Below are positions 20,281-29,156 of a stretch of 51,577 nt of DNA, piece after piece (position 1 is the stretch's first letter; each line of letters starts with the position of its first letter). The position numbers were made by a program, and so were the translations under genes. The stretch covers positions 1-51,577 of the forward strand of contig JAFAAN010000020.1 in the NCBI GenBank assembly GCA_023426545.1, read 5' to 3'. This DNA comes from Pseudomonadota bacterium. Its GTDB lineage: Bacteria > Myxococcota > Myxococcia > Myxococcales > Myxococcaceae. Under the pieces are notes generated by a model. The model was not told where the DNA came from and ran no database searches. It saw nothing but the letters and a program-made list of their open reading frames with translations.

Positions 20281-20718
20281 ATGAGAATCGAAGAGTTCCG
20301 GCGTGTCCTCGACAAGCGCGCTGCGTCCCGCGGGCTGGAAGTGGCCTACGGCCCTCCTGCATCACCGGAGGCGCTTCGCGCGCTTGCGGAGAGGCTCGGC
20401 GGGCCGCTTCCATGGCAGGTCGAGCTCTTCTGGGCCGCGCACGACGGGCTCGTCATCCAGGAACCCGCACTGTGCGTCCTGTCTTGCGACCGATGGGCTC
20501 AGGCTCTTGGCTTCGTGCACTTCGCCACCATCGATGGCCAGCATCGGTTGGGCTTCGACACCCGGAGCCGGAACGTCGCGGACGAGTGGAACATCGTCCA
20601 TATCGATACCGGGTTCCTCGTAACCCTGACGATGGCCAGCTTCTGGTCCAACAAGGTCCTCGCCTGGGTCGACACGCGACGGTGCATCTGGGCGGAGAGG
20701 GGGCGCCACCCGAGTTGA
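20281..20718 (+). CDS. SMI1/KNR4 (SUKH)-like protein
   Basis: The 145-residue soluble protein has the SUKH-type pattern of an N-terminal helix, ALAERLGGPLPWQVELFWAAHDG (acidic/aromatic helix ending in a DG turn), then beta-rich sequence with WAQALGFVHF and a closing Trp-rich segment. SUKH proteins are widespread immunity proteins of polymorphic toxin systems, or scaffold proteins (family knowledge). No toxin gene is next to it, so it is an orphan candidate. The AAA ATPase gene starts 34 nt downstream. The ATG at 20281 begins right before the conserved helix. The assignment is by pattern only. Confidence 0.6.
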   Translation: MRIEEFRRVLDKRAASRGLEVAYGPPASPEALRALAERLGGPLPWQVELFWAAHDGLVIQEPALCVLSCDRWAQALGFVHFATIDGQHRLGFDTRSRNVADEWNIVHIDTGFLVTLTMASFWSNKVLAWVDTRRCIWAERGRHPS

Positions 20719-20752
20719 CGCTGGCGTGTCCCTGGAGCCAGTCTCCCCTTCG

Positions 20753-21994
20753 ATGCTCAAGCTCCAGTGGCTCCAGGTCCACCAGTTCCGTTCCGTGAAG
20801 CCCGGGACGCGGTTGCTCTTCAGCCCGTCCCTCAATGTGCTGCTCGGGGACCATGGCACTGGGAAGTCCACGCTGCTGGACCTCGCCGCCGCCGTCGTCA
20901 GCTCGGACTTCACGCCGCTCCAGCAAGAAGCGTTCGACCTCGAATACGAGCTGGCCGCCGACACCGGCCGCATCACCGTGCACGTGCGCAACGTGCCCCC
21001 GGGAGCGGAGGGCGCCAGCGAGCTGTCCATGGACATCACCGTGGCCCCGCGCGACATGGCGTGGCCGCTCGTCATCCACCGCGAGGGTCAGCAGGTCCGC
21101 GTCTCCCGCGAGGACGACACCTCGGACGTCGTCCACGAGCGCATCGCCCCCGAGGTCGGCGGCCGGCTGTGGCTCGTCCTCATGTCCGGCGGTATCGCCT
21201 GGGTGGAGAAGACGGGCGAGGGCACCGCCGCCGTCGAGCCGCTCCTCGCCATGGCGCGAGAAGTCTCCGCCCAGGCCGAGCTGCGCCGCTTCGACGAGGG
21301 GCTGTCCCACTTCGACCAGCTCTGGCAGGCCGAGCTGCGGCTCTCCCGCCGCGCGGAGGGCGTGCTCGCCACCGGCGCGGGCGTGGCCTCGGAGGACCTG
21401 CTCGACGGGCTGCGCAAGGTCGCCGCCGCGCAGTGGGGCGCCGACCGCTACGTGCTCCCCTCGCAGGGCGTCCCCTTCCTCCACGACGCGGCCCGGCTGC
21501 TCGGCTTCGCCTCCGCCGAGGCGCTCCTGGCACCGCTGGAGGCGCAGCCCCAGGGCAAGTACGAGACGCTGACGCTGGGCCACCTGGACCTCTGCTTCGT
21601 CACCGCCTCCGGGCAGCGCCTCTCCGCGCACCAGCTCGGCTATGGCCAGAAGCGCCTGGTGGCCCTCCTCCACTACCTGGCCCACGCCCGCGCGGTGGTC
21701 ATCGCGGATGAGGTCGCCCACGCCCTCCACCCACGTCAGGTCCGGGCCATTCTCGACCAGCTCGCGGCGCGGCAGGCCCTGCTCACCAGCCAGAACCCGG
21801 AGCTGCTCGACAGCCTCACCTTCGACTCGCCCGAGCAGGTGCGCTCCACCTTCGTGCGTTGCAGCCGCGAGGACGGCACGGGCCGCCTCGTCTGGGAGAA
21901 CCTGTCTCCCGGCGCCGCTGGCGACTTCTTCACCGCGTGGCGCGCCGAGCCCCGGCGCGTGGGCGAGCTGCTCCAGAGCAAGGGCCTCTGGTAG
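20753..21994 (+). CDS. AAA family ATPase (RecF/OLD/ABC-like)
   Basis: The 413-residue protein starts LQVHQFRSVKPGTRL, a RecF/SMC-like opening strand. Walker A is GDHGTGKST at about residues 36-44, an ABC-signature-like QLGYGQKRLVALLHYLA near 300, and Walker B AVVIADEVAHALHP near 323, followed by LTSQNPELLDS in the position of the switch segment. There is no visible nuclease (TOPRIM) extension, so it is a stand-alone ATPase. Such proteins act in DNA repair, defence or partner-dependent complexes; the role is unknown here. A GTG at 20726 could add nine residues. It follows the SUKH-like gene by 34 nt and may be co-transcribed. Confidence 0.85.
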   Translation: MLKLQWLQVHQFRSVKPGTRLLFSPSLNVLLGDHGTGKSTLLDLAAAVVSSDFTPLQQEAFDLEYELAADTGRITVHVRNVPPGAEGASELSMDITVAPRDMAWPLVIHREGQQVRVSREDDTSDVVHERIAPEVGGRLWLVLMSGGIAWVEKTGEGTAAVEPLLAMAREVSAQAELRRFDEGLSHFDQLWQAELRLSRRAEGVLATGAGVASEDLLDGLRKVAAAQWGADRYVLPSQGVPFLHDAARLLGFASAEALLAPLEAQPQGKYETLTLGHLDLCFVTASGQRLSAHQLGYGQKRLVALLHYLAHARAVVIADEVAHALHPRQVRAILDQLAARQALLTSQNPELLDSLTFDSPEQVRSTFVRCSREDGTGRLVWENLSPGAAGDFFTAWRAEPRRVGELLQSKGLW

Positions 21995-22095
21995 CCCAGG
22001 GGCCGCGGGACGTCATCCGGCCAACGGCTCCGTGCCCTGGCGCGTCACGCCTCGCGCGGCTCGTCTATCCTCGTCCACCGGGGAGGGTGCCACGC

Positions 22096-22923
22096 ATGCC
22101 GATGCTGAGCGTCAATGGAACGGAGCTGTATTACGAGGACTCCGGGGGCACGGGCGTGCCCATCGTCTTCAGCCATGGCCTGCTGTGGAGCTGCCGCCTC
22201 TTCGACCCGCAGGTGGAGGCGCTGAGCGGGCGCTACCGCTGCATCGCCTACGACCACCGGGGCCAGGGGCAGAGCGCCGTGCCCCCGATGCGCTGCATCG
22301 ACATGGAGACGGTGTACCTGGACGCCGTGGCCCTCATCGAGCGGCTCGGCGTGGGGCCCTGCCACTTCGTGGGCCTGTCCATGGGCGGCTTCGTGGGCAT
22401 GCGCATCGCCGCGCGGCGGCCGGACCTGCTGCGCTCGCTGGTCCTCATGGAGACGTCCGCGGACCCCGAGCCGCTGCACAACGTGCCGCGCTACACGCTG
22501 CTCAACCTCACCGCCCGGCTCGCGGGGCTGCGCCCGGTGGCGGACCCGGTGATGCGCATCATGTTCGGCCGCGGCTTCCTGGCGGACCCCAACCGCGGAG
22601 AGGAGCGCAGCCGCTGGCGCGCGCGCCTGCTGGAGAACCGCCGTGACATCTGGCGCGCCGTCAACGGCGTCATCGAGCGGCGCGGCGTGGCCCACGAGGT
22701 GCCCCACATCCGCGTGCCCACCCTCATCGTCGTGGGCGCCGAGGACACGGCCACCGTCCCCGCGAAGGCGGAGCGGCTGAACCGCCTCATCCCCAGCTCG
22801 CGGCTCGTGAAGCTGCCGCGCGGCGGGCACTCGTCCACCGTGGAGGAGCCGGCGCTCGTCAATGCCACCTTGGGGACGTTCCTGGACGCGCAGACTCCAC
22901 CCCGGGCCTCGAAGGCGGGGTGA
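22096..22923 (+). CDS. Alpha/beta-fold hydrolase
   Basis: The 275-residue hydrolase has the oxyanion segment VFSHGLLWS, DHRGQGQS, the nucleophile elbow GLSMGG with S95, a candidate acid in VGAEDTATVP (D217) and the catalytic His in LPRGGHSSTVEEP (H245). It resembles cofactor-free esterases, lactonases and haloperoxidase-like hydrolases; the substrate cannot be named. A GGGAGGG ribosome site lies about 10 nt upstream of the ATG. The last 65 nt overlap the convergent desaturase-type gene. Confidence 0.92.
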   Translation: MPMLSVNGTELYYEDSGGTGVPIVFSHGLLWSCRLFDPQVEALSGRYRCIAYDHRGQGQSAVPPMRCIDMETVYLDAVALIERLGVGPCHFVGLSMGGFVGMRIAARRPDLLRSLVLMETSADPEPLHNVPRYTLLNLTARLAGLRPVADPVMRIMFGRGFLADPNRGEERSRWRARLLENRRDIWRAVNGVIERRGVAHEVPHIRVPTLIVVGAEDTATVPAKAERLNRLIPSSRLVKLPRGGHSSTVEEPALVNATLGTFLDAQTPPRASKAG

Positions 22924-23731
22924 CGGGAGCGGCGGAAGGGCCAGGCCTCTCGCTGTCGGCGGGCCGCGTCACCGGCGAGCAGAGCTGCGCGAGGAAGCGC
23001 CGGGGAAACGGCTCCACGAGCCCGAGCGGATACTGCTCGGGCCCGGTGGGGCGGTGGTAGGTGCCGAAGAGCCAGTCCGTCCAGGGCGCGAGGTTGCCGA
23101 AGTTGTGCCGCGTGTGCCGCTCGCGCGCGTGGTGCCAGTGGTGCAGCTCGGGCGAGCCGAGGAGGAAGCCCAGCGGCCCCAGCGGCAGCCGCACGTTGGA
23201 GTGGATGAAGAGGGCCCACATCCCCCGGAAGGCGATGAGCATCGCCAGCGTCTCCAGCGGAAAGCCCATCAGCAGCGCGGGCAGATTCACGACCAACTGC
23301 GTGAGCAGGCCATCGACGGGGTGCTCGCGGTGCGCGGCGAGCCAGTCGAGGTGCTCGGCGGAGTGGTGGACGGCATGGAAGCGCCACAGGAAGTCCACCC
23401 GGTGGCACAGCCGGTGGAAGCCGTAGACGAGCACGTCGCACAGCACCACCGCCTCGAGCGCCTGGAGCCACCAGGGCTGGCGCGCTACCGCGGCCTGGAG
23501 CCCGGTGAGCGCGTCCACGTGGCAGAGTGCCTTCACGCTTTGGAGGAAGTACAGGGCCAGCGGCGCGAACACGAGGTACTGCGCCGCGAAGTAGGCCAGG
23601 TCCGTGCGGAAGGCGGGACGCAGCAGCGGCTGGCCGGGGCGCGCGGCCCAGGTCTTCTCCAGCGGCCAGAAGACGAAGGCGAGCGCCACGAAGGAGAGCG
23701 CGGCGCCACCGATGAGGCCCAGGGCCATCAT
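22859..23731 (-). CDS. Sterol desaturase / fatty-acid hydroxylase family protein
   Basis: The 290-residue membrane protein carries the di-iron histidine clusters HRLCH (about 111-115), HAVHH (124-128) and HHWHH (203-207). Hydrophobic segments surround residues 3-22, 50-65, 90-105 and 150-185. This is the fatty-acid hydroxylase superfamily, which oxidises lipids or sterols in the membrane using O2. The final 35 residues are Pro/Arg-rich and overlap the 3' end of the convergent hydrolase by 65 nt, so the true C-terminus may be a recent extension. The start codon overlaps the stop of the small membrane gene upstream (ATGA). Confidence 0.9.
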   Translation of the reverse strand: MMALGLIGGAALSFVALAFVFWPLEKTWAARPGQPLLRPAFRTDLAYFAAQYLVFAPLALYFLQSVKALCHVDALTGLQAAVARQPWWLQALEAVVLCDVLVYGFHRLCHRVDFLWRFHAVHHSAEHLDWLAAHREHPVDGLLTQLVVNLPALLMGFPLETLAMLIAFRGMWALFIHSNVRLPLGPLGFLLGSPELHHWHHARERHTRHNFGNLAPWTDWLFGTYHRPTGPEQYPLGLVEPFPRRFLAQLCSPVTRPADSERPGPSAAPVTPPSRPGVESARPGTSPRWH

Positions 23732-23988
23732 GGTGCGGGGGGCGTGGCCGCGGGGGCTTCGCCGCCCGCATCCGGCGTCTGTTCGAGGCCCGCGTCCGGC
23801 GCCGATGCGTCTTCCGAGCCGGTGGCTGTGGACCGCCCCGCCAGCGCCTCCGCGGACATGCCGAAGAGCGGGCGTATCTTGGTGCCTCCGAAGAAGCTTC
23901 CTGCCGCCGTCACCGTCACGATGCCGAGCGCGAGCAGCGCGAGGGTCACCGTCATCATTCGAAGAAACTTGCCCTTCTGAGATTGCAT
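23728..23988 (-). CDS. Small single-pass membrane protein
   Basis: This 86-residue protein has a basic N-terminus (MQSQKGKFLRMM), one hydrophobic segment (VTLALLALGIVTVTAAGSFF), then an acidic, Pro/Ala/Asp-rich tail that would lie in the periplasm. It is unrecognised. Its stop overlaps the start of the desaturase-type gene, so it is likely co-translated with it and may be a partner or accessory subunit (inference). The 223 bp upstream of it are gene-free and probably hold its promoter. Confidence 0.65.
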   Translation of the reverse strand: MQSQKGKFLRMMTVTLALLALGIVTVTAAGSFFGGTKIRPLFGMSAEALAGRSTATGSEDASAPDAGLEQTPDAGGEAPAATPPAP

Positions 23989-24179
23989 GAACGCACCGCT
24001 TCCGTGGGGCCCGCGCACGACGTCTCGGTGGCGGAGAAGAGAGTCCGCGCGGTTCCCTCGTACGCCTGGAGATTGCGAGGGTCCCCCAGCTCCAGCGGAA
24101 TCGTCAACGAGGGCGGCGGCAAGGGAGGCCCAGCACCGGGCGCGCGCTGTAGGCGGCCCTCACGCCTCCTCCGGGACGA

Positions 24180-24196
24180 GGCGCCCCCCAGGCGCC
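24180..24196 (-). terminator. Hairpin after the ABC/DUF4340 operon
   Basis: Two GGCGCC hexamers (24180-24185 and 24191-24196) separated by 5 nt can pair, 16 nt beyond the DUF4340 stop. It is GC-rich without a T-run. It would end the ABC operon before the small membrane gene. Confidence 0.35.
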
Positions 24197-24211
24197 CCGC
24201 CTGCTTCACGC

Positions 24212-25705
24212 TCACCGGTTCGCGCCGAGCTGTGCCTCCACCTGGCGCCGGACCTCGGGCGGCAGCGACTCCAGGCTCTGGAGCGCTCCGGTGCCCAGGC
24301 CCTCCGGCCGTGTCGGCCGCGTGAAGAGCCCCACCCCACGGGACAGGAAGCCCATCGTGGGGCCCTCCGCGACGGCGTAGGTCAGCGTATCCAGCGACGT
24401 CCGCGCATATCGCTCCTGCTGGGGGCTGGAACCGGACGGCACCTGCCTGCCCAGCCGCAGCGTCTGCGCGGGCGCACCGTCCAGGCTCAGCTCCACGAGC
24501 ACGGCGGGCGGCGACAGGCCCTGGGCCTTGTCCGGGACGGGCGGCTCGATGACGCGCGCGGCCTCGATGGTCCGGAGCCGCATGAGCATCGCGTCCACCA
24601 TCGCGCTGTCGAATCGGACGCCGTCCGGGAGCGTCTTCGGTGCCACGAGTGTCCAGCCCTGCGCCTGCTTCTCCACGACCACCGGGCTGTCGCGCCCGGC
24701 CTGGACCTGGATGCGTGAGACCTTCTCCAGCTCGAAGCGCATCAGGCGCCGCTCCCGGAAGTCCGCCAGGTGCTTGCGAAGCTCCGCCGCGTCCGCGCCG
24801 GAGATGCGGTACACCTGCGCGTCTCCCTCGATGCGGATGGCCACCGGCTCTTGCTGCTCCGGGCGGGCAGGACGTTCCAGCATCACCGTCACCGTCTTGC
24901 CGTCCTTGAGCCGCGCCTCCACGGCGTCGTGGCCTGCGGCCAGCGCCCGCTCCGCCTCCGCGGCGGCGTCGCCTTCGAGGAAGTCCCGCGCCCGGAGGTT
25001 GGACACGCTCCGCGCGAGCCGCTCGGCCTCCTGCGCGCCGAACAGGAACCCCGCGGGCACCTGCGTGCCCTCCGCGAGCCTCCAGCCCTCGGCGCTCCCT
25101 CCTCCCGTCAGCGTCAGCGGGGGCTCGCCGCCCATGCGCAGCGTCAGCTCGGTGATGTCGGACGCCTCCGCCCGCACCAGCCGGCGCTCACGCCAGTCGT
25201 CGACGCGCTTGCGCCATGCCCCACCCAGCCGGGCGGGGTGCGCGAAGACGAGCGGGCCCGAGGCCTCTCGCACGTAGGTGCCGCCGTTGCGCGCGCCGTC
25301 CCTGCCCAGCACCAGCTCCAGCGGGGCGCCGCCTTCCTGGTGGACGCGCACCTTCAGGCCCTTCGCGTCGTCCAGCTCGTACTCGGCCAGCCGCTCGGCC
25401 CGGTCCGTGACGAAGTCCGCGCCGGGCAGCCGGGCCAGTGACTCCAGCGCGCTCGTCACCAGCGCCGCGTTCGCCGCGTGCCGCGTCTCCGGACGGCTCG
25501 GGTCCGCGACCGTCCAGGCGTCGCCCTCCTTGTGCAGCGTGGCGCTGTGCGTCCCGGTCAGCTCCACCCGGGTGACGCGCGCCACGTCCAGGCCCGAGGG
25601 CGCCAGCTTGCGCACGCCGACGCTGACCTGCTGCTCGCGGGTGGCGAGCACGAGCACCAGCAGCACGGCGAACGCCCCCACGGCGATGAGCGTTGCTTTC
25701 TTCAT
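24212..25705 (-). CDS. DUF4340 domain-containing protein
   Basis: The 497-residue protein has an N-terminal membrane anchor (ATLIAVGAFAVLLVLVLAT) followed by a large extracytoplasmic part made of repeated DUF4340-like beta-rich units (VTRVELTGTHSATLHKEGDAWTV; later IQVQAGRDSPVVVEKQAQGW). DUF4340 proteins regularly accompany GldG-like ABC systems. They are thought to be their extracytoplasmic component, with no known biochemical activity. It is the last gene of the four-gene operon, 20 nt after the GldG-like gene. Confidence 0.9.
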   Translation of the reverse strand: MKKATLIAVGAFAVLLVLVLATREQQVSVGVRKLAPSGLDVARVTRVELTGTHSATLHKEGDAWTVADPSRPETRHAANAALVTSALESLARLPGADFVTDRAERLAEYELDDAKGLKVRVHQEGGAPLELVLGRDGARNGGTYVREASGPLVFAHPARLGGAWRKRVDDWRERRLVRAEASDITELTLRMGGEPPLTLTGGGSAEGWRLAEGTQVPAGFLFGAQEAERLARSVSNLRARDFLEGDAAAEAERALAAGHDAVEARLKDGKTVTVMLERPARPEQQEPVAIRIEGDAQVYRISGADAAELRKHLADFRERRLMRFELEKVSRIQVQAGRDSPVVVEKQAQGWTLVAPKTLPDGVRFDSAMVDAMLMRLRTIEAARVIEPPVPDKAQGLSPPAVLVELSLDGAPAQTLRLGRQVPSGSSPQQERYARTSLDTLTYAVAEGPTMGFLSRGVGLFTRPTRPEGLGTGALQSLESLPPEVRRQVEAQLGANR

Positions 25706-25725
25706 GGCTCTCCTTCAGCTCCGCA

Positions 25726-27360
25726 TCAGACGGTGACGGTGGCCCGGCTTGCCTCGCGCCGCCGCCAGCGCACGAGCCCGAAGAGGGCCAGCGCGGCGGG
25801 GATTCCAAAGGCATTGCCGAACTTGACGGCGTTGCGCGTGCTGGCGCTCAGCTCCTGCGCGAGCGGCGCCTCCGCCATGCCCCGGGTGCGCATGGCCAGC
25901 AGCGCGGGGTCCAGGAGCAGCCAGTCCGCCACGTTCAGCAGCAGCGCCTGGTTCGGCCGGCTCAGGAAGTCATCCCACAACGCCGAGGAGCCACCCGCCA
26001 CGATGATGCGCGGCTCGCCCTGGCTCTCCGACAGCAGCGGCGTCCCGCTCGCGGTGCTGGACTGCGCCTCGGCCGCGAAGTGGCTCTTCAGCCTTCCGCT
26101 CACCTGCACCATGAGCGGGTGCGGCCCGTCGGGCGTGACCGTCTCCGAGCGCCAGTCGCGACGTGGGTCGATGTTGTAGGGCCGCGCCTCCAGCCAGCTC
26201 TTGCGCGACGAGCGCGCCAGCACCGTCGCCTGCGCCCCTTCCGGCGCATTGGCGGTGACGGTGGTGCTGAAGGGCAGGCTCACCTCCGCCAGCCCCTGGG
26301 ACACCGGGCTGTCGCCCTCCAGCCGTTCGAGCAGCGGGATGAACGGGTACGGCACCGGCATGGACACCACCATGAAGCCCCGGCGCTCCTGGACGTTGAG
26401 CTGGGCCGAGTCGACATCCGCCACCAGCCGGTCCCCCACCTGGATGCCGTAGGTGGCCAGCAGGGGCCCCAGGCCGTGCGTGGCCTCGGTCGGCTCGAAC
26501 GTCTTGAGGTCCACGTGCACCGCGTCCAGGAAGAAGGCCGCGCTCTTGCCCGACATGAGGAACTGGTCGATGGCCCGCACCTCGCTCTCCGGCAGCGCCG
26601 TCTTCGGCCCGATGACGAGCAGCGCGTCCACGTCCGCGTCCACGCGCTCCTGGCCCGCCAGGCTCACCGGGCGGACCTCGTACATCTGCCCGAGCAGCGC
26701 CTGCAGGCGCGTCAGCTGCTCGTGCAGCGCCGGCTCGCCGTGGCCCTGCACCACGCCGAGCACCGGCGTCTTCGGGCGCGTCAGCTTGCGCACCAGCGTG
26801 GTCAGGTCGTATTCGAGCGCGTGCGTGTCCTGGACGACGGGGATGACCTCCTGCTTCTCCTGGTGCTTGATGACGATGCCCATGTAGGCGCGCTTCGTCT
26901 GCATCTGGTCGTCCTCGACGACGCGAATCTCCACCGGCTGGATGCCCACCTGCGCCAGCTCCCGCTCCACGGAGGTGGGCTCGCGGAAGACGCGGCCGAA
27001 GATGTCGCGCTTCGTCCCGCGCTTGGTCTCCCGGTCCTCGGCCGTCTCCTGGCTCATGGGGTCCAGGAACTCGAAGGCGAGCCGGCCCCTGGAGGCGGCC
27101 CGGAACTCTTCGAGCAGGTCCCTCACGTAGCGCGCGTTGCTGGAGTACGGGGGTGGCAGCTCGTCGGTGAAGTACGCCGTGACGGTGACGGGGTCCTGGA
27201 GCTGCTCCAGCGTGTCCCGCGACGCCTGCGACAGCGTGTAGACCTGGTCACGGGTGGCGTCGAAGCGGGCGAAGGCGCGCAGCCCCAGCACGTTGAGCAG
27301 CGCCAGGCAGCCCACGCACGCCACCAGGAGGATGTTCGCGTTGGAGGAACCGGGTTTCAT
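25726..27360 (-). CDS. GldG-family ABC-associated membrane protein
   Basis: The 544-residue protein has membrane segments at both ends (ANILLVACVGCLALLNVLGL near residues 8-27; IPAALALFGLVRWRRREA at the C-terminus) and a long extracytoplasmic middle. That middle includes VTVTAYFTDELPPPY and DVDALLVIGPKTALPESE, typical of the ABC-type uncharacterised transport/GldG family. In Bacteroidetes, GldA, GldF and GldG are encoded together and needed for gliding; homologues elsewhere have unknown cargo. Here it follows the permease gene by 8 nt. The ATG at 27360 gives the expected N-terminal anchor. Confidence 0.92.
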   Translation of the reverse strand: MKPGSSNANILLVACVGCLALLNVLGLRAFARFDATRDQVYTLSQASRDTLEQLQDPVTVTAYFTDELPPPYSSNARYVRDLLEEFRAASRGRLAFEFLDPMSQETAEDRETKRGTKRDIFGRVFREPTSVERELAQVGIQPVEIRVVEDDQMQTKRAYMGIVIKHQEKQEVIPVVQDTHALEYDLTTLVRKLTRPKTPVLGVVQGHGEPALHEQLTRLQALLGQMYEVRPVSLAGQERVDADVDALLVIGPKTALPESEVRAIDQFLMSGKSAAFFLDAVHVDLKTFEPTEATHGLGPLLATYGIQVGDRLVADVDSAQLNVQERRGFMVVSMPVPYPFIPLLERLEGDSPVSQGLAEVSLPFSTTVTANAPEGAQATVLARSSRKSWLEARPYNIDPRRDWRSETVTPDGPHPLMVQVSGRLKSHFAAEAQSSTASGTPLLSESQGEPRIIVAGGSSALWDDFLSRPNQALLLNVADWLLLDPALLAMRTRGMAEAPLAQELSASTRNAVKFGNAFGIPAALALFGLVRWRRREASRATVTV

Positions 27361-27368
27361 CGTCGACC

Positions 27369-28088
27369 TCACTGACGGACGTTGCCCAGGGTGCGCGTGG
27401 TCAGCACCAGCCCCACGGCAGTGAGCGACAGGTAGAAGAGGACATCCCGCGTATCGAGCACGCCTCGCGCGATGTTCGTGAAGTGGTAGTCCACGGAGAG
27501 GTACTGGAGCAGCGTCCCCAGCGACTCCGGCAGCAGCAGCGCGAACTTGTCGATGAAGTAGAAGGCGAAGCACAGCAGCAGCCCGATGATGAAGCCGACA
27601 ATCTGGTTGCGGCTGAGCGCGCTGGCCCACAGCCCCAGCGACAGGAAGCTGGACGCCATCAACAGCAGGCCCAGGTAGCCCATCACCACCGGGCCCCAGT
27701 CGAAGTGCGCGCCCTCGGCGGTGAACGCCGCCACCGTGAGCGGGTAGGGCAGCGTCCACAGCAGCCCCACCGCCACCATGCCCAGCGCGGCCAGGAACTT
27801 GCCGGCCACCACCTCCCAGTCGCGCAGCGGCATGCTGAGCAGCAGCTCCAGCGTCCCGCTCTTGCGCTCCTCGGCCAGCAGCCGCATCGTCACCGCCGGC
27901 GCGAAGACGACGAACAGCACCGGGGCGATGCTGAAGAACGCCCGCAGCGACGCCTGTCCGGCCACGAAGAGGGTGCTGAAGTACAGCCACCCCGCCACGA
28001 CCAGGAAGACGCCGATGACGATGTATGCGACGGGCGAGTTGAAGAAACTCCTGAACTCACGCCTGGCGACCGCCAGTGTCGTTCCCAT
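27369..28088 (-). CDS. ABC-2 type permease (GldF-like)
   Basis: The 239-residue membrane protein has about six hydrophobic segments, starting with the cytoplasmic TLAVARREFRSFFNSPVAYI and then VIGVFLVVAGWLYF. It includes the ABC-2/GldF signature RLLAEERKSGTLELLLSMPL near residue 70-90, which contacts the ATPase. It pairs with the ATPase gene 36 nt upstream and the GldG-like gene 8 nt downstream. Confidence 0.93.
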   Translation of the reverse strand: MGTTLAVARREFRSFFNSPVAYIVIGVFLVVAGWLYFSTLFVAGQASLRAFFSIAPVLFVVFAPAVTMRLLAEERKSGTLELLLSMPLRDWEVVAGKFLAALGMVAVGLLWTLPYPLTVAAFTAEGAHFDWGPVVMGYLGLLLMASSFLSLGLWASALSRNQIVGFIIGLLLCFAFYFIDKFALLLPESLGTLLQYLSVDYHFTNIARGVLDTRDVLFYLSLTAVGLVLTTRTLGNVRQ

Positions 28089-28124
28089 GCTTCACCTCTG
28101 GATGTGCAATGCCCGCGAGCTGGC

Positions 28125-29105
28125 TCAGGCGGCCTGCCGCGGTGAAGAGGACTCCCGCGCCGGCTCGCCGCCGGTGAGCTTGCGGAAGGTCTCTTCCAGG
28201 CTGACGTGCTGCCGCTTCAGCTCCAGCAAGCAGAGGTCGTGACGCACCACGCGCTCGAAGAGCTCGCGGCGGATGTCCTCGGCGCCGTATCTCAGCCGGA
28301 AGCCCAGCGTCCCGCTCCCCTCCGGCTCCGCTGTCTCCACGCCCAGCACTCCGGGCACCTGCTCCAGCACCGGGCGCACGGCGTCCGGCTGGAGCGCGGC
28401 GCCCGTGCGCGACGCGAGGATGACCGTCACCGTGCCGCCCTCTCCCTTGCCCAGCCGGTCCGGCGCGTCGTCCGCCACCAGCCGTCCGTCGCTGATGATG
28501 AGCACCCGGCCGCAGGTGCTCTGCACCTCGCTCAGGATGTGCGTGCTGAGGATGACGGTCTTCTCGCGGCCCAGCTCCTTGATGAGGCCGCGAATCTCCA
28601 CGATCTGGTTGGGGTCCAGGCCCGTCGTCGGCTCGTCCAGGATGAGGAGGTCCGGGTCATGGAGGATGGCCTGCGCCAGCCCCACGCGCTGCCGGTAGCC
28701 CTTGGACAGCTGGTGGATGTCCTTGCCCAGCACGCGGCCCAGGCCGCAGCGCTCCACGGCCTGTCGAATCTGTCCCGCGCGGCGCGCCTTGGGGATGCCC
28801 CGCACCTCGGCGATGAAGTCCAGGAACTCACGGACCATCATCTCCTCGTAGAGGGGATTGTTCTCCGGCAGATAGCCAATGGACCGGCGCGAGGCCACGG
28901 GGTCCGCGCTGACGTCGATGCCATTGATGCTCGCGGAGCCGGAGGTGGGCGTCACGAAGCCCGCGAGAATCTTCATGGTCGTGGACTTGCCCGCACCATT
29001 GGGGCCGAGGAAGCCCACCACCTGTCCCCGAGGGACTTCGAAGCTGACTCCGCGCAGGGCCTGCGTGGCTCCGTAGTGTTTGGTCAGCGCTTCGATCCGG
29101 ATCAT
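28125..29105 (-). CDS. ABC transporter ATP-binding protein (GldA-like)
   Basis: The 326-residue ATPase has Walker A GPNGAGKST (residues 35-43), the signature LSKGYRQR (GldA-type, instead of LSGGQ), Walker B LLILDEPTTGLDP and the H-loop STHILSE. A C-terminal extension of about 100 residues carries AAA-like beta strands. All catalytic residues are present. The ATG at 29105 is preceded by another in-frame start at 29159, but the family sequence begins at MIRIEALTKHYG. It is the first gene of the ABC/GldG/DUF4340 operon, behind a promoter-like element at 29157-29184. Confidence 0.94.
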   Translation of the reverse strand: MIRIEALTKHYGATQALRGVSFEVPRGQVVGFLGPNGAGKSTTMKILAGFVTPTSGSASINGIDVSADPVASRRSIGYLPENNPLYEEMMVREFLDFIAEVRGIPKARRAGQIRQAVERCGLGRVLGKDIHQLSKGYRQRVGLAQAILHDPDLLILDEPTTGLDPNQIVEIRGLIKELGREKTVILSTHILSEVQSTCGRVLIISDGRLVADDAPDRLGKGEGGTVTVILASRTGAALQPDAVRPVLEQVPGVLGVETAEPEGSGTLGFRLRYGAEDIRRELFERVVRHDLCLLELKRQHVSLEETFRKLTGGEPARESSSPRQAA

Positions 29106-29156
29106 CAGTTGAGGCACGCACTCACCCATGAAACGAACGTCTGCCGTTGCCGCCAG

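Noticed and set aside
24019..24211. Minus-strand open frame of about 86 codons between the ABC operon and the small membrane gene.
   Set aside because: Arg/Pro/Gly-rich low-complexity sequence, no ribosome site, and it overlaps the putative terminator.
28089..28124. Possible extra small gene between the permease and ATPase genes.
   Set aside because: The gap is only 36 nt and contains just the permease's leader.
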